Assembly (NCBI RefSeq): GCF_023525255.1 | Contig: NZ_CP073355.1 | Location: 1,054,001-1,118,000 of the forward strand | Direction of reading: 5' to 3' | Source: Thermospira aquatica | GTDB lineage: Bacteria > Spirochaetota > Brevinematia > Brevinematales > Thermospiraceae | Length of the DNA stretch: 64,000 bases | Part shown: positions 18,628-30,561 of the stretch, one piece after another | Layout of the letters: each line of letters begins with the position of its first letter | Position numbering within the stretch: the first letter of the stretch is position 1 | Made by a program: the position numbers and the translations under genes | The notes under the pieces: generated by a model | Seen by the model: only the letters and a program-made list of their open reading frames with translations | Database searches by the model: none | What the model was told of the DNA's origin: nothing

Positions 18628-19308
18628 TTAGCTTACAAATTTCTCATTGCTTCTTTTAGCTTCCTCTCCCATGGTATCCTTCACAATGATCCCAAATCCA
18701 ATACTCTTACGTTTTCCCGTTCCAATAAAAGAAGGTATAGTTACATTACATGTAAAGTTTCCCATGAAACCAATAATTTTTTGATTGTCTAACGTAATTT
18801 CTTTTTTGTAAAATGTTCCTTTGACTATGATTTTCTTGTTCACCCATATCCCAACACCTTTGAGATCAGAGAGGATGTTAGCTATCAAAACCTTTTGAAG
18901 ATCGAGCTCCCCTCTCCTGTAAAGTTCGTAATTCTTTTGATTAAGAGCAAGCCAGGGACTGAGAAAACAATAACTCAAGAAATCATCTACAACGTTGAAA
19001 TCGACGTCTAACATTTCGAGTTTACTTGTGACAACGGGATAAATGTTTTCTTCGATGATAAGTTCTTTGTGTTTGACAAATTCCTCTGAAATTAAGTCTG
19101 CTCCTTCACAGATACCAGTTATGGTAAATTGACCTTGAACAACCTTGTATTGGATTTTAGGATATTGATAAATGTCTTTTCCATCGTCTGTATGATTATG
19201 GAAAAGAGGATTGTTTCTGTATCTATTGGCAAAAAAACCTCTTAGTTTTTCTGCCCATCTTGGAGGAACAGCTATGGGAAGTGTGAAGGTTAATATCGCG
19301 TATTTCAT
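18628..19308 (-). CDS. cas6: crRNA-processing endoribonuclease Cas6
   Basis: A 226-residue RAMP protein that cuts pre-crRNA within the repeat. The C-terminal glycine-rich loop GTGKRKSIGFGI is the Cas6 signature. An early segment (NPLFHNHTDDGKDIYQYPKIQYKVV) carries His38 and His40, which resemble the Cas6b N-terminal pattern and include candidate catalytic histidines. It is the first gene of the cas operon, after a TTGACT/TATAAT promoter, and cas8b follows 23 bases later. The subtype call (Cas6b) is by pattern only. Confidence 0.9.
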   Translation of the reverse strand: MKYAILTFTLPIAVPPRWAEKLRGFFANRYRNNPLFHNHTDDGKDIYQYPKIQYKVVQGQFTITGICEGADLISEEFVKHKELIIEENIYPVVTSKLEMLDVDFNVVDDFLSYCFLSPWLALNQKNYELYRRGELDLQKVLIANILSDLKGVGIWVNKKIIVKGTFYKKEITLDNQKIIGFMGNFTCNVTIPSFIGTGKRKSIGFGIIVKDTMGEEAKRSNEKFVS

Positions 19309-19424
19309 AAAGCCACCCTCTTACGCTCTTTTTAAAATAAAGAAAAATTCGTATATCAAAAGCTCATACATAGGAAAAGTTTTCCCCCTTTATTTTATCT
19401 TAAAATTTTTCTATGAATGCTTTA

Positions 19425-19452
19425 ATTATAAAGATTTTTAGAAAAAAGTCAA
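19425..19452 (-). promoter_or_regulatory. Promoter of the cas operon
   Basis: On the minus strand, TTGACT (19452-19447), a 16-base spacer and TATAAT (19430-19425), about 117 bases upstream of the cas6 start. The inferred end of the IS256-type element lies only about 24 bases upstream, so the promoter appears to be native to the locus rather than supplied by the IS. Confidence 0.6.
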
Positions 19453-19475
19453 CTATTTTGAATTTTTTTCTCATT

Positions 19476-20738
19476 GTGTCAAGAAAATTGTGTCTAGTCA
19501 TAGGATAACCTCGCTGTGAATATTTTCTTTGGTGTATGAGTGTTGCTCACGATAGAGTTGAAAGTAATACTCCCAATTTTTTAACTTTCTTTTTAAGAAC
19601 TTCTCATTTTGGTATCTTAATAACAGGTAAAGATATTTCTCAACTGAAGCCTCGCTTTGACACATTTCCATTGTTTTTAATCTCCTTTTAAGTTCTTTAA
19701 AGAGTCTTTCCAGGGCATTGTTTGTATACACCATGCTTCGTATTCCTTCAGGTAATTCCATGTAAGTGAATATATTCTCTCTTATTGTCAAGAGGTTATT
19801 CATTAAGTTGGGATAGATATTTTTCCATTTTTGTGTAAATTTCATAAACAATTGTTCTGCCTCCTGTTTGTCTTTGGCATGAAATACCTCTTTTATTTCA
19901 GTGGCAATGATATTTCTGTGTTGAACTCTCACTTTAGCCAGTATGTTTCTCATGACATGGACTACACAGGGCTGATACTTTGCGTGGGGATATATCTCTG
20001 TTATGACGTTTTCATACCACTTAAGCCATCAGAGACAATAAAATGAATCTGTTTGACACCTCTTTCTCTTATATCTGTAAAATTTCCCGCCAGTTATAAG
20101 CACTTTCCATGCCTCCTGGCAGGTAGTATCCTAAAATCTCCCGTCTTCCCTCAGGTGTAATGCCTATAGCTACATATATTGATTCATTTTCTACCCTATC
20201 TCTCTTGATAGGAAACACCATAGCATCCAGAAATACCACGGCATATTCTTCCATGAGAGGGCGACTACGCCACTTCTGAATCTCTTCTATGCCTACCTGG
20301 CTTATCCTTGAGATGTTAGCATAAGAAATCTTTATTTCATAAAGCTCTTTTAAAACTTCTGCTATCTTCCTTGTTGACATTCCTGATATCAACATAGCCC
20401 TGATTAATGCATCTAAGTCTTCTGTGATACGTTTGCGATAGGGAAGAAGGGCACATTTAAATCCATTATCCCTTGTTCTTGGAACACGTATGGCTGTAAG
20501 CTCGCCAAAAGCTGTCTTTAAATCCCTTTCGTAAAAGCCATTGCCTTTTGTGGGAGGATTGTTTTCCAGGTAAATCTCTCTTTCCTCTTTTAACATACTC
20601 TCTAATACTTCCTTGACAATTGGTTTGAATAGCTCTAAAATATTCTTCGTCTCAATCATATCTGGCCTCCTGTGATAGTTTTATTTATATTATCACAGGA
20701 GGTTATCTTTTTCCTACCAGACACAATTAAGTATACAC
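19476..20738 (-). mobile_element. Decayed IS256-family insertion sequence
   Basis: An element of about 1.26 kb with imperfect inverted repeats. The left end reads GTGTCAAGAAAATTGTGTCT and the right end, on the minus strand, GTGTATACTTAATTGTGTCT, followed on both sides by a GATAACCTC block. It carries one IS256-type transposase on the minus strand, broken by two frameshifts. No clear target duplication is visible. It inserted just upstream of the cas promoter. Boundaries are inferred from the inverted repeats. Confidence 0.75.
19498..20659 (-). pseudogene. IS256-family transposase, two frameshifts
   Basis: The N-terminal fragment (20659 to about 20072) carries FYERDLKTAFGELTAIRVPRT and the first catalytic Asp in VVFLDAMVF. 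A middle piece in another frame contains the second Asp (RERGVKQIHFIVSDGLSGM). The C-terminal fragment (from 19953) contains the catalytic Glu in NNALERLFKELKRR. One missing base after NWREILQ (near 20077) and one after GLSGM (near 20020) would restore a continuous transposase of about 390 residues with a complete DDE triad. Both losses fit a missing G. Otherwise the protein is well preserved, so decay is recent. Confidence 0.85.
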
Positions 20739-20747
20739 TGCCTTTTT

Positions 20748-20794
20748 TCTGTCAAATAAATTAAAATGTCACCTTTTTATTGAAATAGAAATGT
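20748..20794. repeat. 47-bp direct repeat, copy 2 (solo ISNCY end)
   Basis: Identical to 6180-6226, in the same orientation. It is a solo terminal repeat with no transposase attached; identity stops abruptly inside the inner sub-repeat (AAATGT followed by AACCC here, by CACTT at copy 1). It lies 10 bases beyond the IS256-type element. Confidence 0.85.
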
Positions 20795-20912
20795 AACCCA
20801 TGCAATAGGGGTTGGCTCTTGATTTACCACCATTCTTTAAATATGAGCTTGTCTTAAGGGTATTTAGAGACAAACTCTTTTCTCTCCCTTTCGTCTCCAG
20901 GATCGTATAGAA

Positions 20913-21902
20913 TTAAATCACCGAACTCCATGTTTCCTGGGAATTAGAGAGAAAGAGACGATCGATAACCTTTTGATTAGAGAGAGAGTCTTCGAGAGAA
21001 AAGGGCAGATCCTTGTTTTCAATGAGTGATGTGGCAAAGGCTTCAAATTCCAGTCTATACTGATCAACAGGGGGAATTTCTAACTTTTTTTCACCCGAGG
21101 CATTCTGTACAAGAAGGGTTGCTGGCTGGTCACTCAAGGGATTAAAGGGTAAAAGAATCTCAATTTTTCCCTCTGATCCATAAATAAAAAACTTTTGTTC
21201 AGAAAAGGCTTGAGTGCTTACGGTGAAAAGACCGTGAAAATCCCCAAAATCCAGGATCGCAGAAGTAAGAACATCCGTCTTGAAACGTTCATCCTTTTTC
21301 ATGGTTGCTATCACTCTTTGAGGTTCTTTTTCGGATAGAAATCTTGCTGCGGAAATGGGATAACACCCGATGTCCCTTAAAGCCCCTCCTCCATATTCCT
21401 GTTTATTGCGGATATTGTCAGCATCATTGTTAAAATAGCCAAAAAAGCAGTGCATAGAAAGTACTTTTCCAATTTCTCCTTGCTGGATAAGTTTTTTGGT
21501 CATTATCCATTGAGGATGAAATTTATACATAAAAGCTTCCATGATTTTTGTGTTAGTCTTTTTCGCTATGGCTATGCACTCTTCTACCTCCTGAGAGGTT
21601 AACCCGAGAGGTTTTTCACAGAGAACATGCTTTCCTTTCACGGCGGCTTTTTTCACCCATTCCACATGGAGGTGATTGGGCAAGGGAATATACACGAAAT
21701 CGATGTCAGGATCCTCGAGCAGAGATTCATACGAATCATAGAGCTTTTCAATCTTGTTTTCCCGGACAAACGCCTCAGCCTTTTCTGGATTGTGGGAGGC
21801 AAGAGCCTTTATTGTGATATTTTGAGCATTCTTCAGGGCGGGAAATATTCTTTTCTGAAAATGTCTGGAAAAACCCAGAACTCCAAGATGAAGATTGTTC
21901 AT
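20913..21902 (-). CDS. Gfo/Idh/MocA-family NAD(P)-dependent oxidoreductase
   Basis: A 329-residue sugar-type dehydrogenase. The N-terminal Rossmann fold begins LGVLGFSRHFQKRI (somewhat altered from the usual GxGxxG). The family's CEKPLGL motif with the catalytic Lys lies near residue 95, FMYKFHPQ near 125 and GGGALRDIGCYPI near 170, where the Asp and Tyr of the active site would lie. The FMYKFHPQ and DIGCYPI pattern is closest to D-xylose/diol dehydrogenases. It is divergent from xylF across a 360-bp control region, which supports a pentose-related role. The substrate is inferred. The length is standard. Confidence 0.85.
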   Translation of the reverse strand: MNNLHLGVLGFSRHFQKRIFPALKNAQNITIKALASHNPEKAEAFVRENKIEKLYDSYESLLEDPDIDFVYIPLPNHLHVEWVKKAAVKGKHVLCEKPLGLTSQEVEECIAIAKKTNTKIMEAFMYKFHPQWIMTKKLIQQGEIGKVLSMHCFFGYFNNDADNIRNKQEYGGGALRDIGCYPISAARFLSEKEPQRVIATMKKDERFKTDVLTSAILDFGDFHGLFTVSTQAFSEQKFFIYGSEGKIEILLPFNPLSDQPATLLVQNASGEKKLEIPPVDQYRLEFEAFATSLIENKDLPFSLEDSLSNQKVIDRLFLSNSQETWSSVI

Positions 21903-22000
21903 ACTTACCTCCCTGAGGGTATAAAATTTACTTTTATATCATAGGGAGTCTCCTCATACAAGTCAAGGAAATTTTGTATTTTATGGCTTTTTCATCCAAA

Positions 22001-22070
22001 AGTATGAGAAAAAAAGAAGACTCATCTTTTCGTATGAGAAAATATTTTTGAAAAAATCATACTTTTTTCG
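22001..22070. promoter_or_regulatory. Candidate regulator site between oxidoreductase and xyl operon
   Basis: GTATGAGAAAA occurs at about 22002 and 22033, and its inverse TCATACTTTTTTCG at about 22058. The last two form an imperfect inverted repeat ending just upstream of the xylF -35 box. Its place in the divergent control region suggests an operator; the regulator is unknown. Confidence 0.45.
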
Positions 22071-22072
22071 TA

Positions 22073-22100
22073 TTGACTCTTTTTCCAGAGGGTGTACAAT
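22073..22100 (+). promoter_or_regulatory. Promoter of the xylFGH operon
   Basis: TTGACT (22073-22078), a 16-base spacer and TACAAT (22095-22100), about 160 bases upstream of the xylF start, leaving a long leader of A/G-rich sequence before the AAGGAGG at the gene. Confidence 0.65.
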
Positions 22101-22263
22101 ATGGGCGAAGAAACGCAAAAAAGCGTTTTATGTGAAAATCTGAGAGAAGGAGGTGAAACGGCAAAAGTAGGAAACAAAAAAAGGAAAAAATGGTTTTTGG
22201 GGTTTCCCTGAAAAAGGGGACAAGGTGTTGTAAAGTGTTTTTCCGGAAAAAAGGAGGAAAAAT

Positions 22264-23271
22264 ATGAAGAGAGTTTTTGGTTTGGTTTTGGTGCTTTCTA
22301 TGGTATTGGTAAGTTTTACGTTTGCTGCTTCCAAGGTTCGCATTGGTCTTTCATTGCCTACACAGAGAGAAGAGAGATGGGTAAGAGACAGGATCAAAAT
22401 GCGAGAAGAAGCTAAGAGATTGGGTGTGGATCTGCGTGTTCAGATCTCTGATAATGATGCTGCAAAGCAGGTGGCGCAGTGTGAGAATCTGATTGCGCAG
22501 GGCATTCAGGTTTTGATTCTTGCTCCTCATGATGCAAGCAGTGCTTCCGTTATAGTAGAAAAAGCTCATAAAGCTGGTATTCCTGTGATTTCTTATGATC
22601 GTCTTGTGTTGGATTGTGAGGTTGATGTGTATCTTTCTTTTGACAATGTGAAGGTTGGAGAGTTGCAGGGTGAGTATATTACCAGACTTGTTCCTAAGGG
22701 AAATTATGTGGTTCTGGCCGGTTCTCCTACCGATAACAATGCAAAACTCTTCCGAGAGGGTGCTATGAAGTACATTCAGCCCCTTGTGGACAAAGGACAG
22801 ATCAAGATCGTTATGGATCAGTGGGTAAAGGATTGGCAGCCTGCAGAAGCTCAGAAGCTTATGGAACAGGCTTTGACAGCTAATAAGAACAAGATTGATG
22901 CCGTACTTGCTCCAAATGATGGTACAGCTGGCGGATGTATTCAGGCTCTGGCAGCTCAGGGTTTGGCTGGAAAGGTACCTATTACGGGACAGGATGCAGA
23001 GCTTGCAGCAGCTATCCGTATTGTTGAGGGCACACAAAGCATGACAATTTTCAAGGATACTCGTCTTCTTGGTGCAAAAGCTATTGAGCTTGCTATTAAG
23101 ATGGCTAAAAAAGAAAGTATTGCTGATCAGATTAACGGTAAGGTCAACAACAACAAGATTGATGTTCCTTCAGTATTGTTAACTCCTTATGTTGTTGATA
23201 AGTCTAATATAGACAAGATGCTTATCGAGAGTGGTTATCTGAAACGAAAACAGGTTTACAAGAAAAAATAA
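22264..23271 (+). CDS. xylF: Xylose-type ABC transporter substrate-binding protein
   Basis: A 335-residue periplasmic binding protein with a signal peptide (MKRVFGLVLVLSMVLVSFTFA, cleavage after AA-S). The mature part begins KVRIGLSLPTQREERWVRDR, the opening typical of XylF, followed by ISDNDAAKQVAQCENLIAQGIQVLILAPHD and VISYDRLV with the sugar-contacting residues of the family. GSPTDNNAKLFREGAM and LAPNDGTAGGCIQAL fit the same fold. It is the first gene of the operon with strong AAGGAGG. It delivers D-xylose or a similar pentose to XylGH. Specificity is inferred from similarity. Confidence 0.92.
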   Translation: MKRVFGLVLVLSMVLVSFTFAASKVRIGLSLPTQREERWVRDRIKMREEAKRLGVDLRVQISDNDAAKQVAQCENLIAQGIQVLILAPHDASSASVIVEKAHKAGIPVISYDRLVLDCEVDVYLSFDNVKVGELQGEYITRLVPKGNYVVLAGSPTDNNAKLFREGAMKYIQPLVDKGQIKIVMDQWVKDWQPAEAQKLMEQALTANKNKIDAVLAPNDGTAGGCIQALAAQGLAGKVPITGQDAELAAAIRIVEGTQSMTIFKDTRLLGAKAIELAIKMAKKESIADQINGKVNNNKIDVPSVLLTPYVVDKSNIDKMLIESGYLKRKQVYKKK

Positions 23272-23289
23272 CCCCACGACAACCCTGAA

Positions 23290-23334
23290 GTGACCCGGGG
23301 CAGCTATCTGTCCCGGGGTTCTCGGGGTTTGTGA
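23290..23334 (+). terminator. Hairpin between xylF and xylG
   Basis: A GC-rich stem-loop (ACCCGGGGCAG, a short loop, CTGTCCCGGGGT) with no T-run after it. It probably protects the xylF end of the mRNA or partly attenuates transcription, giving more binding protein than ATPase and permease. Confidence 0.6.
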
Positions 23335-23356
23335 AGAGGGAGAAGGAGTGAAAGTT

Positions 23357-24889
23357 ATGGAATATGCATTGGAGATGCAGAATATCGTCAAGGAATTTCC
23401 AGGGGTGAGAGCGCTTGATGGTGTTACCTTTAGGGTAAAAAGAGGGGAGATTCATGCGCTGGTTGGGGAAAACGGTGCCGGGAAATCCACCCTTATGAAG
23501 GTGTTGAGCGGGGTGTATCCGTATGGTACCTATGAAGGCAAGATTTATGTAGATAGCAAAGAACAAAAATTCCATCATATTGCAGATAGTGAAAAGGCTG
23601 GAATTGCTATTATTTATCAGGAATTGACGCTTATCAAACAGATGACGATTGCGGAAAATATTTATCTGGGAAACGAAAATGTCCAGGGGGGAGTGATTAA
23701 CTGGAACGAAACCTATCGTAAGACAGAGGCGCTTCTCAAACAGGTAGGGCTTCCTCTGAGTCCTGCGACGATGGTTGGTGATCTGGGAGTTGGTTCGCAA
23801 CAGCTTGTAGAGATTGCCAAAGCACTCTCCAAGAATGCCTCTATTCTTATTCTGGATGAGCCAACAGCTGCTTTAACAGAGACAGAATCTGAAAAACTCC
23901 TCGATATTCTCCGTCAGCTTAAGGCAAAAGGGGTCACATCCATTTTTATTTCCCATCGTTTGCCAGAGGTATTAGAAATTGCTGATACCATTACCGTTCT
24001 TCGGGATGGTAAAACGATTATTACAGATGCGAAGGAAAAATTTGATGAAAACCGGCTCATCTGTCACATGGTGGGACGAGAGATTACCAATGTTTATCCA
24101 CGCGTTCCTCATAAGGCTGGAGAGGTAGTGATGGAAGTAAAGAACTGGACAGTATATGATCCCTCTAGCGATAAAAAAGTGTGTGATAATGTGAGTTTTC
24201 AGGTGCGACGTGGTGAGATCCTTGGATTGGGTGGACTTATGGGGGCAGGGAGAACCGAGCTGGTCATGAGCCTCTTTGGCGTCTGGGGAAAAGTTGTTTC
24301 GGGAGAAATTATTCTTGGTGGAGAAAAAATCACCATTCGTTCGGCGGAAGATGCCATCAAACAGGGGATCAGTTTGCTCTCGGAGGACCGAAAACGGTAT
24401 GGATTGGTATTAGGGATGGATGTTATGAGGAATATGACACTCTCCAGCCTCAAGAGTTTCTCTCGTTATGGGGTGCTCAACAAAAACGAAGAGATCAAAC
24501 AAAGCCAGCATTATGTAAGCAAACTCCGTGTGAAGACACCCAGTCTGGAACAGGAAGTGAGAAACTTAAGCGGAGGAAACCAGCAAAAGGTGATTATTGG
24601 TAAATGGCTTCTTACAAAACCCAAGGTGCTTATTCTTGATGAACCAACGAGGGGGATTGATGTGGGAGCGAAGTTTGAGATCTATAATCTCATGAATACT
24701 CTCATAGAAGAAGGTGTTTGTGTGATCATGATTAGTTCTGAACTTCCTGAGCTTCTTGGTATGAGTGATAGGATTCTGGTCATCCATGAAGGCAGAATAA
24801 CCGGAGAACTGGATGCCAAGGAGGCAACACAGGAGTCGGTGATGTATTATGCTACCGGTGGCACGGGTAATGCCCCTGTGGCGTGTTGA
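23357..24889 (+). CDS. xylG: Xylose-type ABC transporter ATPase, tandem domains
   Basis: A 510-residue ATPase with two ABC domains. Domain 1 has Walker A GENGAGKS (about residue 36), signature region VGSQQLVEIAKAL and Walker B ILILDEPTAAL. Domain 2 has a degenerate Walker A (GLMGAGRTE), signature LSGGNQQKV and Walker B VLILDEPTRGID. This is the layout of RbsA/XylG/MglA importers. I take ATG 23357 as start because AAGGAG lies eight bases before it; the GTG at 23348 is too close. It follows xylF by 85 bases and precedes xylH by 31. Confidence 0.93.
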   Translation: MEYALEMQNIVKEFPGVRALDGVTFRVKRGEIHALVGENGAGKSTLMKVLSGVYPYGTYEGKIYVDSKEQKFHHIADSEKAGIAIIYQELTLIKQMTIAENIYLGNENVQGGVINWNETYRKTEALLKQVGLPLSPATMVGDLGVGSQQLVEIAKALSKNASILILDEPTAALTETESEKLLDILRQLKAKGVTSIFISHRLPEVLEIADTITVLRDGKTIITDAKEKFDENRLICHMVGREITNVYPRVPHKAGEVVMEVKNWTVYDPSSDKKVCDNVSFQVRRGEILGLGGLMGAGRTELVMSLFGVWGKVVSGEIILGGEKITIRSAEDAIKQGISLLSEDRKRYGLVLGMDVMRNMTLSSLKSFSRYGVLNKNEEIKQSQHYVSKLRVKTPSLEQEVRNLSGGNQQKVIIGKWLLTKPKVLILDEPTRGIDVGAKFEIYNLMNTLIEEGVCVIMISSELPELLGMSDRILVIHEGRITGELDAKEATQESVMYYATGGTGNAPVAC

Positions 24890-24920
24890 TAAAAGCAGAT
24901 ATTGGAAGGAGGATACATTT

Positions 24921-26120
24921 ATGGAGAACAAATCGTTGTGGGAACTTATTGCACACTCTATTCGAAAGAATATTCGTCAGTATACTATGATCTTTGCACT
25001 TTTGGGGATATGGCTCATCTTTTCATTTTTGACAGAGTTTATTTTTCTGACTCCTCGAAACCTGTCTAATCTCTTTGTTCAAACAGCAACAACGGCTATT
25101 CTAGCCATGGGTATGGTTTTGATTATTGTGACAGGAAATATTGATCTCTCGGTTGGATCAGTGATGGGTTTTTGTGGGGCTGTTGCCGCTATTCTTATGA
25201 TTCGTCTGGAATGGGGTCCTGTTCCTACCGTACTTGTGACCCTTCTCGTTGGATTGGTTATTGGTGCCTGGCATGGTTTCTGGATTGCTTATCAGAAGGT
25301 CCCGGCCTTTATCGTGACACTTGCGAGCATGCTTGCTTTTCGTGGTGCTATTATAGGTATTACGGGAGGGCAGACGCAGGGGCTGGAGATGGCAGCAGAC
25401 GCTGTTGCAGCCGACAGTTTTAAAGCTATTGGCCAGTCTTATCTCCCCAAATTGAATGAGGCGCTCCCTTTTCATGATACGAGTTTGTACCTGATGATTG
25501 CCAGTGTGATTGTGTACTGGTTTTTTGAGATGAAGGTGCGCAGGGATCGGCAAAAATACGGATTTCATGTTCTTCCTCTCAAGTACCAGTTTTTGAAGAT
25601 GCTTCTTATGTCTGTAGTTATAGCTGCTTTCTATGGGATTATGGTGATTTATCTGGGTGTTCCCTATTCGATTATTCTTGTGATGGTGTTAGCCATTGTC
25701 CTGACTTTTGTAGCCAATAACACTGTTTTTGGAAGGCATCTCTACGCCATAGGTGGTAATGCAGAAGCCTCTCGTTTATCGGGTATCAATATTGCCCGTA
25801 ACGTGATGATTCTTTACATGCTTATGGGGCTCCTCACCGCCGTAGCGGGGATTGTGTACACGGCGCGCCTCAATGCAGCAACGACTTCCGCAGGACAAAA
25901 TGCCGAACTCGATGCGATTGCTTCAGCTGTGATTGGAGGAACCAGTCTTATGGGTGGAGAAGGAACCATTGTCGGAAGTTTGATAGGAGCTCTGGTGATG
26001 GCAAGTCTCGACAATGGGATGAGTCTTATGAACCTGGATATTACCTTCCAGTACATTGTGAAAGGGCTTATCCTTCTGCTTGCGGTGTGGGTTGATGTCA
26101 GAACGAGGAAGAAGTCATAG
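24921..26120 (+). CDS. xylH: Xylose-type ABC transporter permease
   Basis: A 399-residue inner-membrane permease with about ten or eleven hydrophobic segments. [25 protein letters not shown] and [29 protein letters not shown] are hallmarks of the ribose/xylose permease family. The unusually long loop with charged residues at 215-235 fits XylH rather than RbsC. The start at 24921 follows GGAAGGAGG; the frame extends upstream to 24849 within xylG without support. A strong terminator follows 13 bases after the stop. Confidence 0.92.
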   Translation: MENKSLWELIAHSIRKNIRQYTMIFALLGIWLIFSFLTEFIFLTPRNLSNLFVQTATTAILAMGMVLIIVTGNIDLSVGSVMGFCGAVAAILMIRLEWGPVPTVLVTLLVGLVIGAWHGFWIAYQKVPAFIVTLASMLAFRGAIIGITGGQTQGLEMAADAVAADSFKAIGQSYLPKLNEALPFHDTSLYLMIASVIVYWFFEMKVRRDRQKYGFHVLPLKYQFLKMLLMSVVIAAFYGIMVIYLGVPYSIILVMVLAIVLTFVANNTVFGRHLYAIGGNAEASRLSGINIARNVMILYMLMGLLTAVAGIVYTARLNAATTSAGQNAELDAIASAVIGGTSLMGGEGTIVGSLIGALVMASLDNGMSLMNLDITFQYIVKGLILLLAVWVDVRTRKKS

Positions 26121-26132
26121 TTTCCTCTGCCC

Positions 26133-26170
26133 AGGAGCATACTGTCCATGGAGCAGTATGCTCCTTTTTT
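26133..26170 (+). terminator. Terminator of the xylFGH operon
   Basis: A perfect 12-base stem (AGGAGCATACTG / CAGTATGCTCCT) with a 9-base loop, followed by a T-run. The 225 bases between it and glgC hold no gene that I can see. Confidence 0.92.
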
Positions 26171-26395
26171 GTAAGGAGTGTTATACGTTGGATACTATGA
26201 TGGAGATAAATAAACGGTGAAATATAAGGTGATGGGATTTTAAATTGAAGGATCTTCAGAAAAAGAAAAAAGGTGTGAGCGTGACCAACCTCTATAAAGC
26301 CTTTTAAGAATAAGCCGGGTGTGAGAGGCACAATCGGTGAAAAGGGTTTTTATGGGTTATGTACTCAAAAAAAAAAACAAAAAAAGGAGGGCGTT

Positions 26396-27658
26396 ATGGA
26401 AAATTTTTCTCGATCTCTTGAACAAACTATTGCCTTTATTTTAGGGGGAGGAAGGGGACAGAGGCTCTACCCTCTTACGAAATTTCGCGCGAAGCCGGCG
26501 GTCCCTTTTGCAGGCAATTATCGTCTTATTGATATTCCTGTAAGCAATTGTATTCATTCTGGGGTGCATAAGATCTACATCATGACGCAATTTCAATCAG
26601 CCTCTCTGAATCGGCATATCATGCAGACCTATAAACTTGATATCTTTCGTGAGGGTTTTGTTGATATTCTGGCCTCTGAGCTGAGTTTTAATCCCGCGGA
26701 GAGTGGGTTTTCAGAAGGCACAGCCGATGCGGTTCGTAAGGGGTTAAAGCATATTGAACATCAGGGCATGCAAAAATCTTATGTCCTCATCCTCGCTGGA
26801 GATCAACTGTATAGGATGGATTATCGAAAGATTCTCCGTCGCCATCTTGATGAAAATGCTCAAGTTACTCTTGCTGTACTTCCGATTAAAAGACAGGATG
26901 CAGAGCGTTTTGGGTTAATGCAGATCAAAGATGGGAGGGTGATAAATTTTAAAGAGAAACCAAAAGCTGAAGATATTCCCCCTGAATGGTATCGGGGTGA
27001 GCGTTTGTATGGCTCAATGGGGATCTATCTTTTTGATCTGGATTTTTTAAAGGAAGTATTGTACAATCATCCGGAGTGGCAGGATTTTGGCAAGCAGGTT
27101 TTGCCTGGTGTTATAGCAGGGGGAGGCTCTGTGGTTGCTTATGAGTTTACAGGATACTGGGAGGATATAGGAACGGTTGCCTCTTTCCACGAGGCACATC
27201 TGGGGTTGGTGAAAAAGGACCCTGTTTTTGATCTTTATCAGGCTGATTGGCCATTTTTCTTTAAGCCACGGTTTCTACCGCCAGCCCGTCTCCTTGAAGC
27301 CAGGGTTTCTGATTCGCTGGTGAGTGATGGTGTGAAGATAGAGTCTTCGGAAATCCGGAGCTCTGTTATTGGTATTCGGACACTGGTAGAGAAAGGAGCC
27401 CAGATTGAGGAGAGCGTTATTATGGGCGCGGACTATTTTGTTACGGATAGTGAGGGCGGGTCTGGATTTCAGTGTGTTATTGGAGCCGGGAGTGTGATCC
27501 AGAAAGCGATTATTGACAAAAATTGTCGTATTGGCCGTGGTGTTCGCCTAACGAATGAGCACAGAGTCCAGCATGAGGAAGGAGATTTTTATAGTATTGT
27601 TGATGGCATAATAGTGATTCCCAAAAATACGGTTGTTCCCGATGGGACAATAATATAA
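26396..27658 (+). CDS. glgC: Glucose-1-phosphate adenylyltransferase
   Basis: A 420-residue enzyme making ADP-glucose from glucose-1-phosphate and ATP, the first committed step of glycogen synthesis. The nucleotide-binding loop is FILGGGRGQRLYPLTKFRAKPAVPF. The family blocks PVSNCIHSGV, LAGDQLYRMDY, FKEKPKAE, GSMGIYLF and YWEDIGTVASFHEA are present, and the C-terminal part is a left-handed beta-helix (VIGAGSVIQKAIIDKNCRIGRG). The start at 26396 follows AAGGAGG; an in-frame ATG-less extension to 26321 is unlikely. The downstream phosphatase gene follows by 15 bases. Confidence 0.95.
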   Translation: MENFSRSLEQTIAFILGGGRGQRLYPLTKFRAKPAVPFAGNYRLIDIPVSNCIHSGVHKIYIMTQFQSASLNRHIMQTYKLDIFREGFVDILASELSFNPAESGFSEGTADAVRKGLKHIEHQGMQKSYVLILAGDQLYRMDYRKILRRHLDENAQVTLAVLPIKRQDAERFGLMQIKDGRVINFKEKPKAEDIPPEWYRGERLYGSMGIYLFDLDFLKEVLYNHPEWQDFGKQVLPGVIAGGGSVVAYEFTGYWEDIGTVASFHEAHLGLVKKDPVFDLYQADWPFFFKPRFLPPARLLEARVSDSLVSDGVKIESSEIRSSVIGIRTLVEKGAQIEESVIMGADYFVTDSEGGSGFQCVIGAGSVIQKAIIDKNCRIGRGVRLTNEHRVQHEEGDFYSIVDGIIVIPKNTVVPDGTII

Positions 27659-27673
27659 AGATAGGGGGATATA

Positions 27674-30561
<2,888 letters not shown>

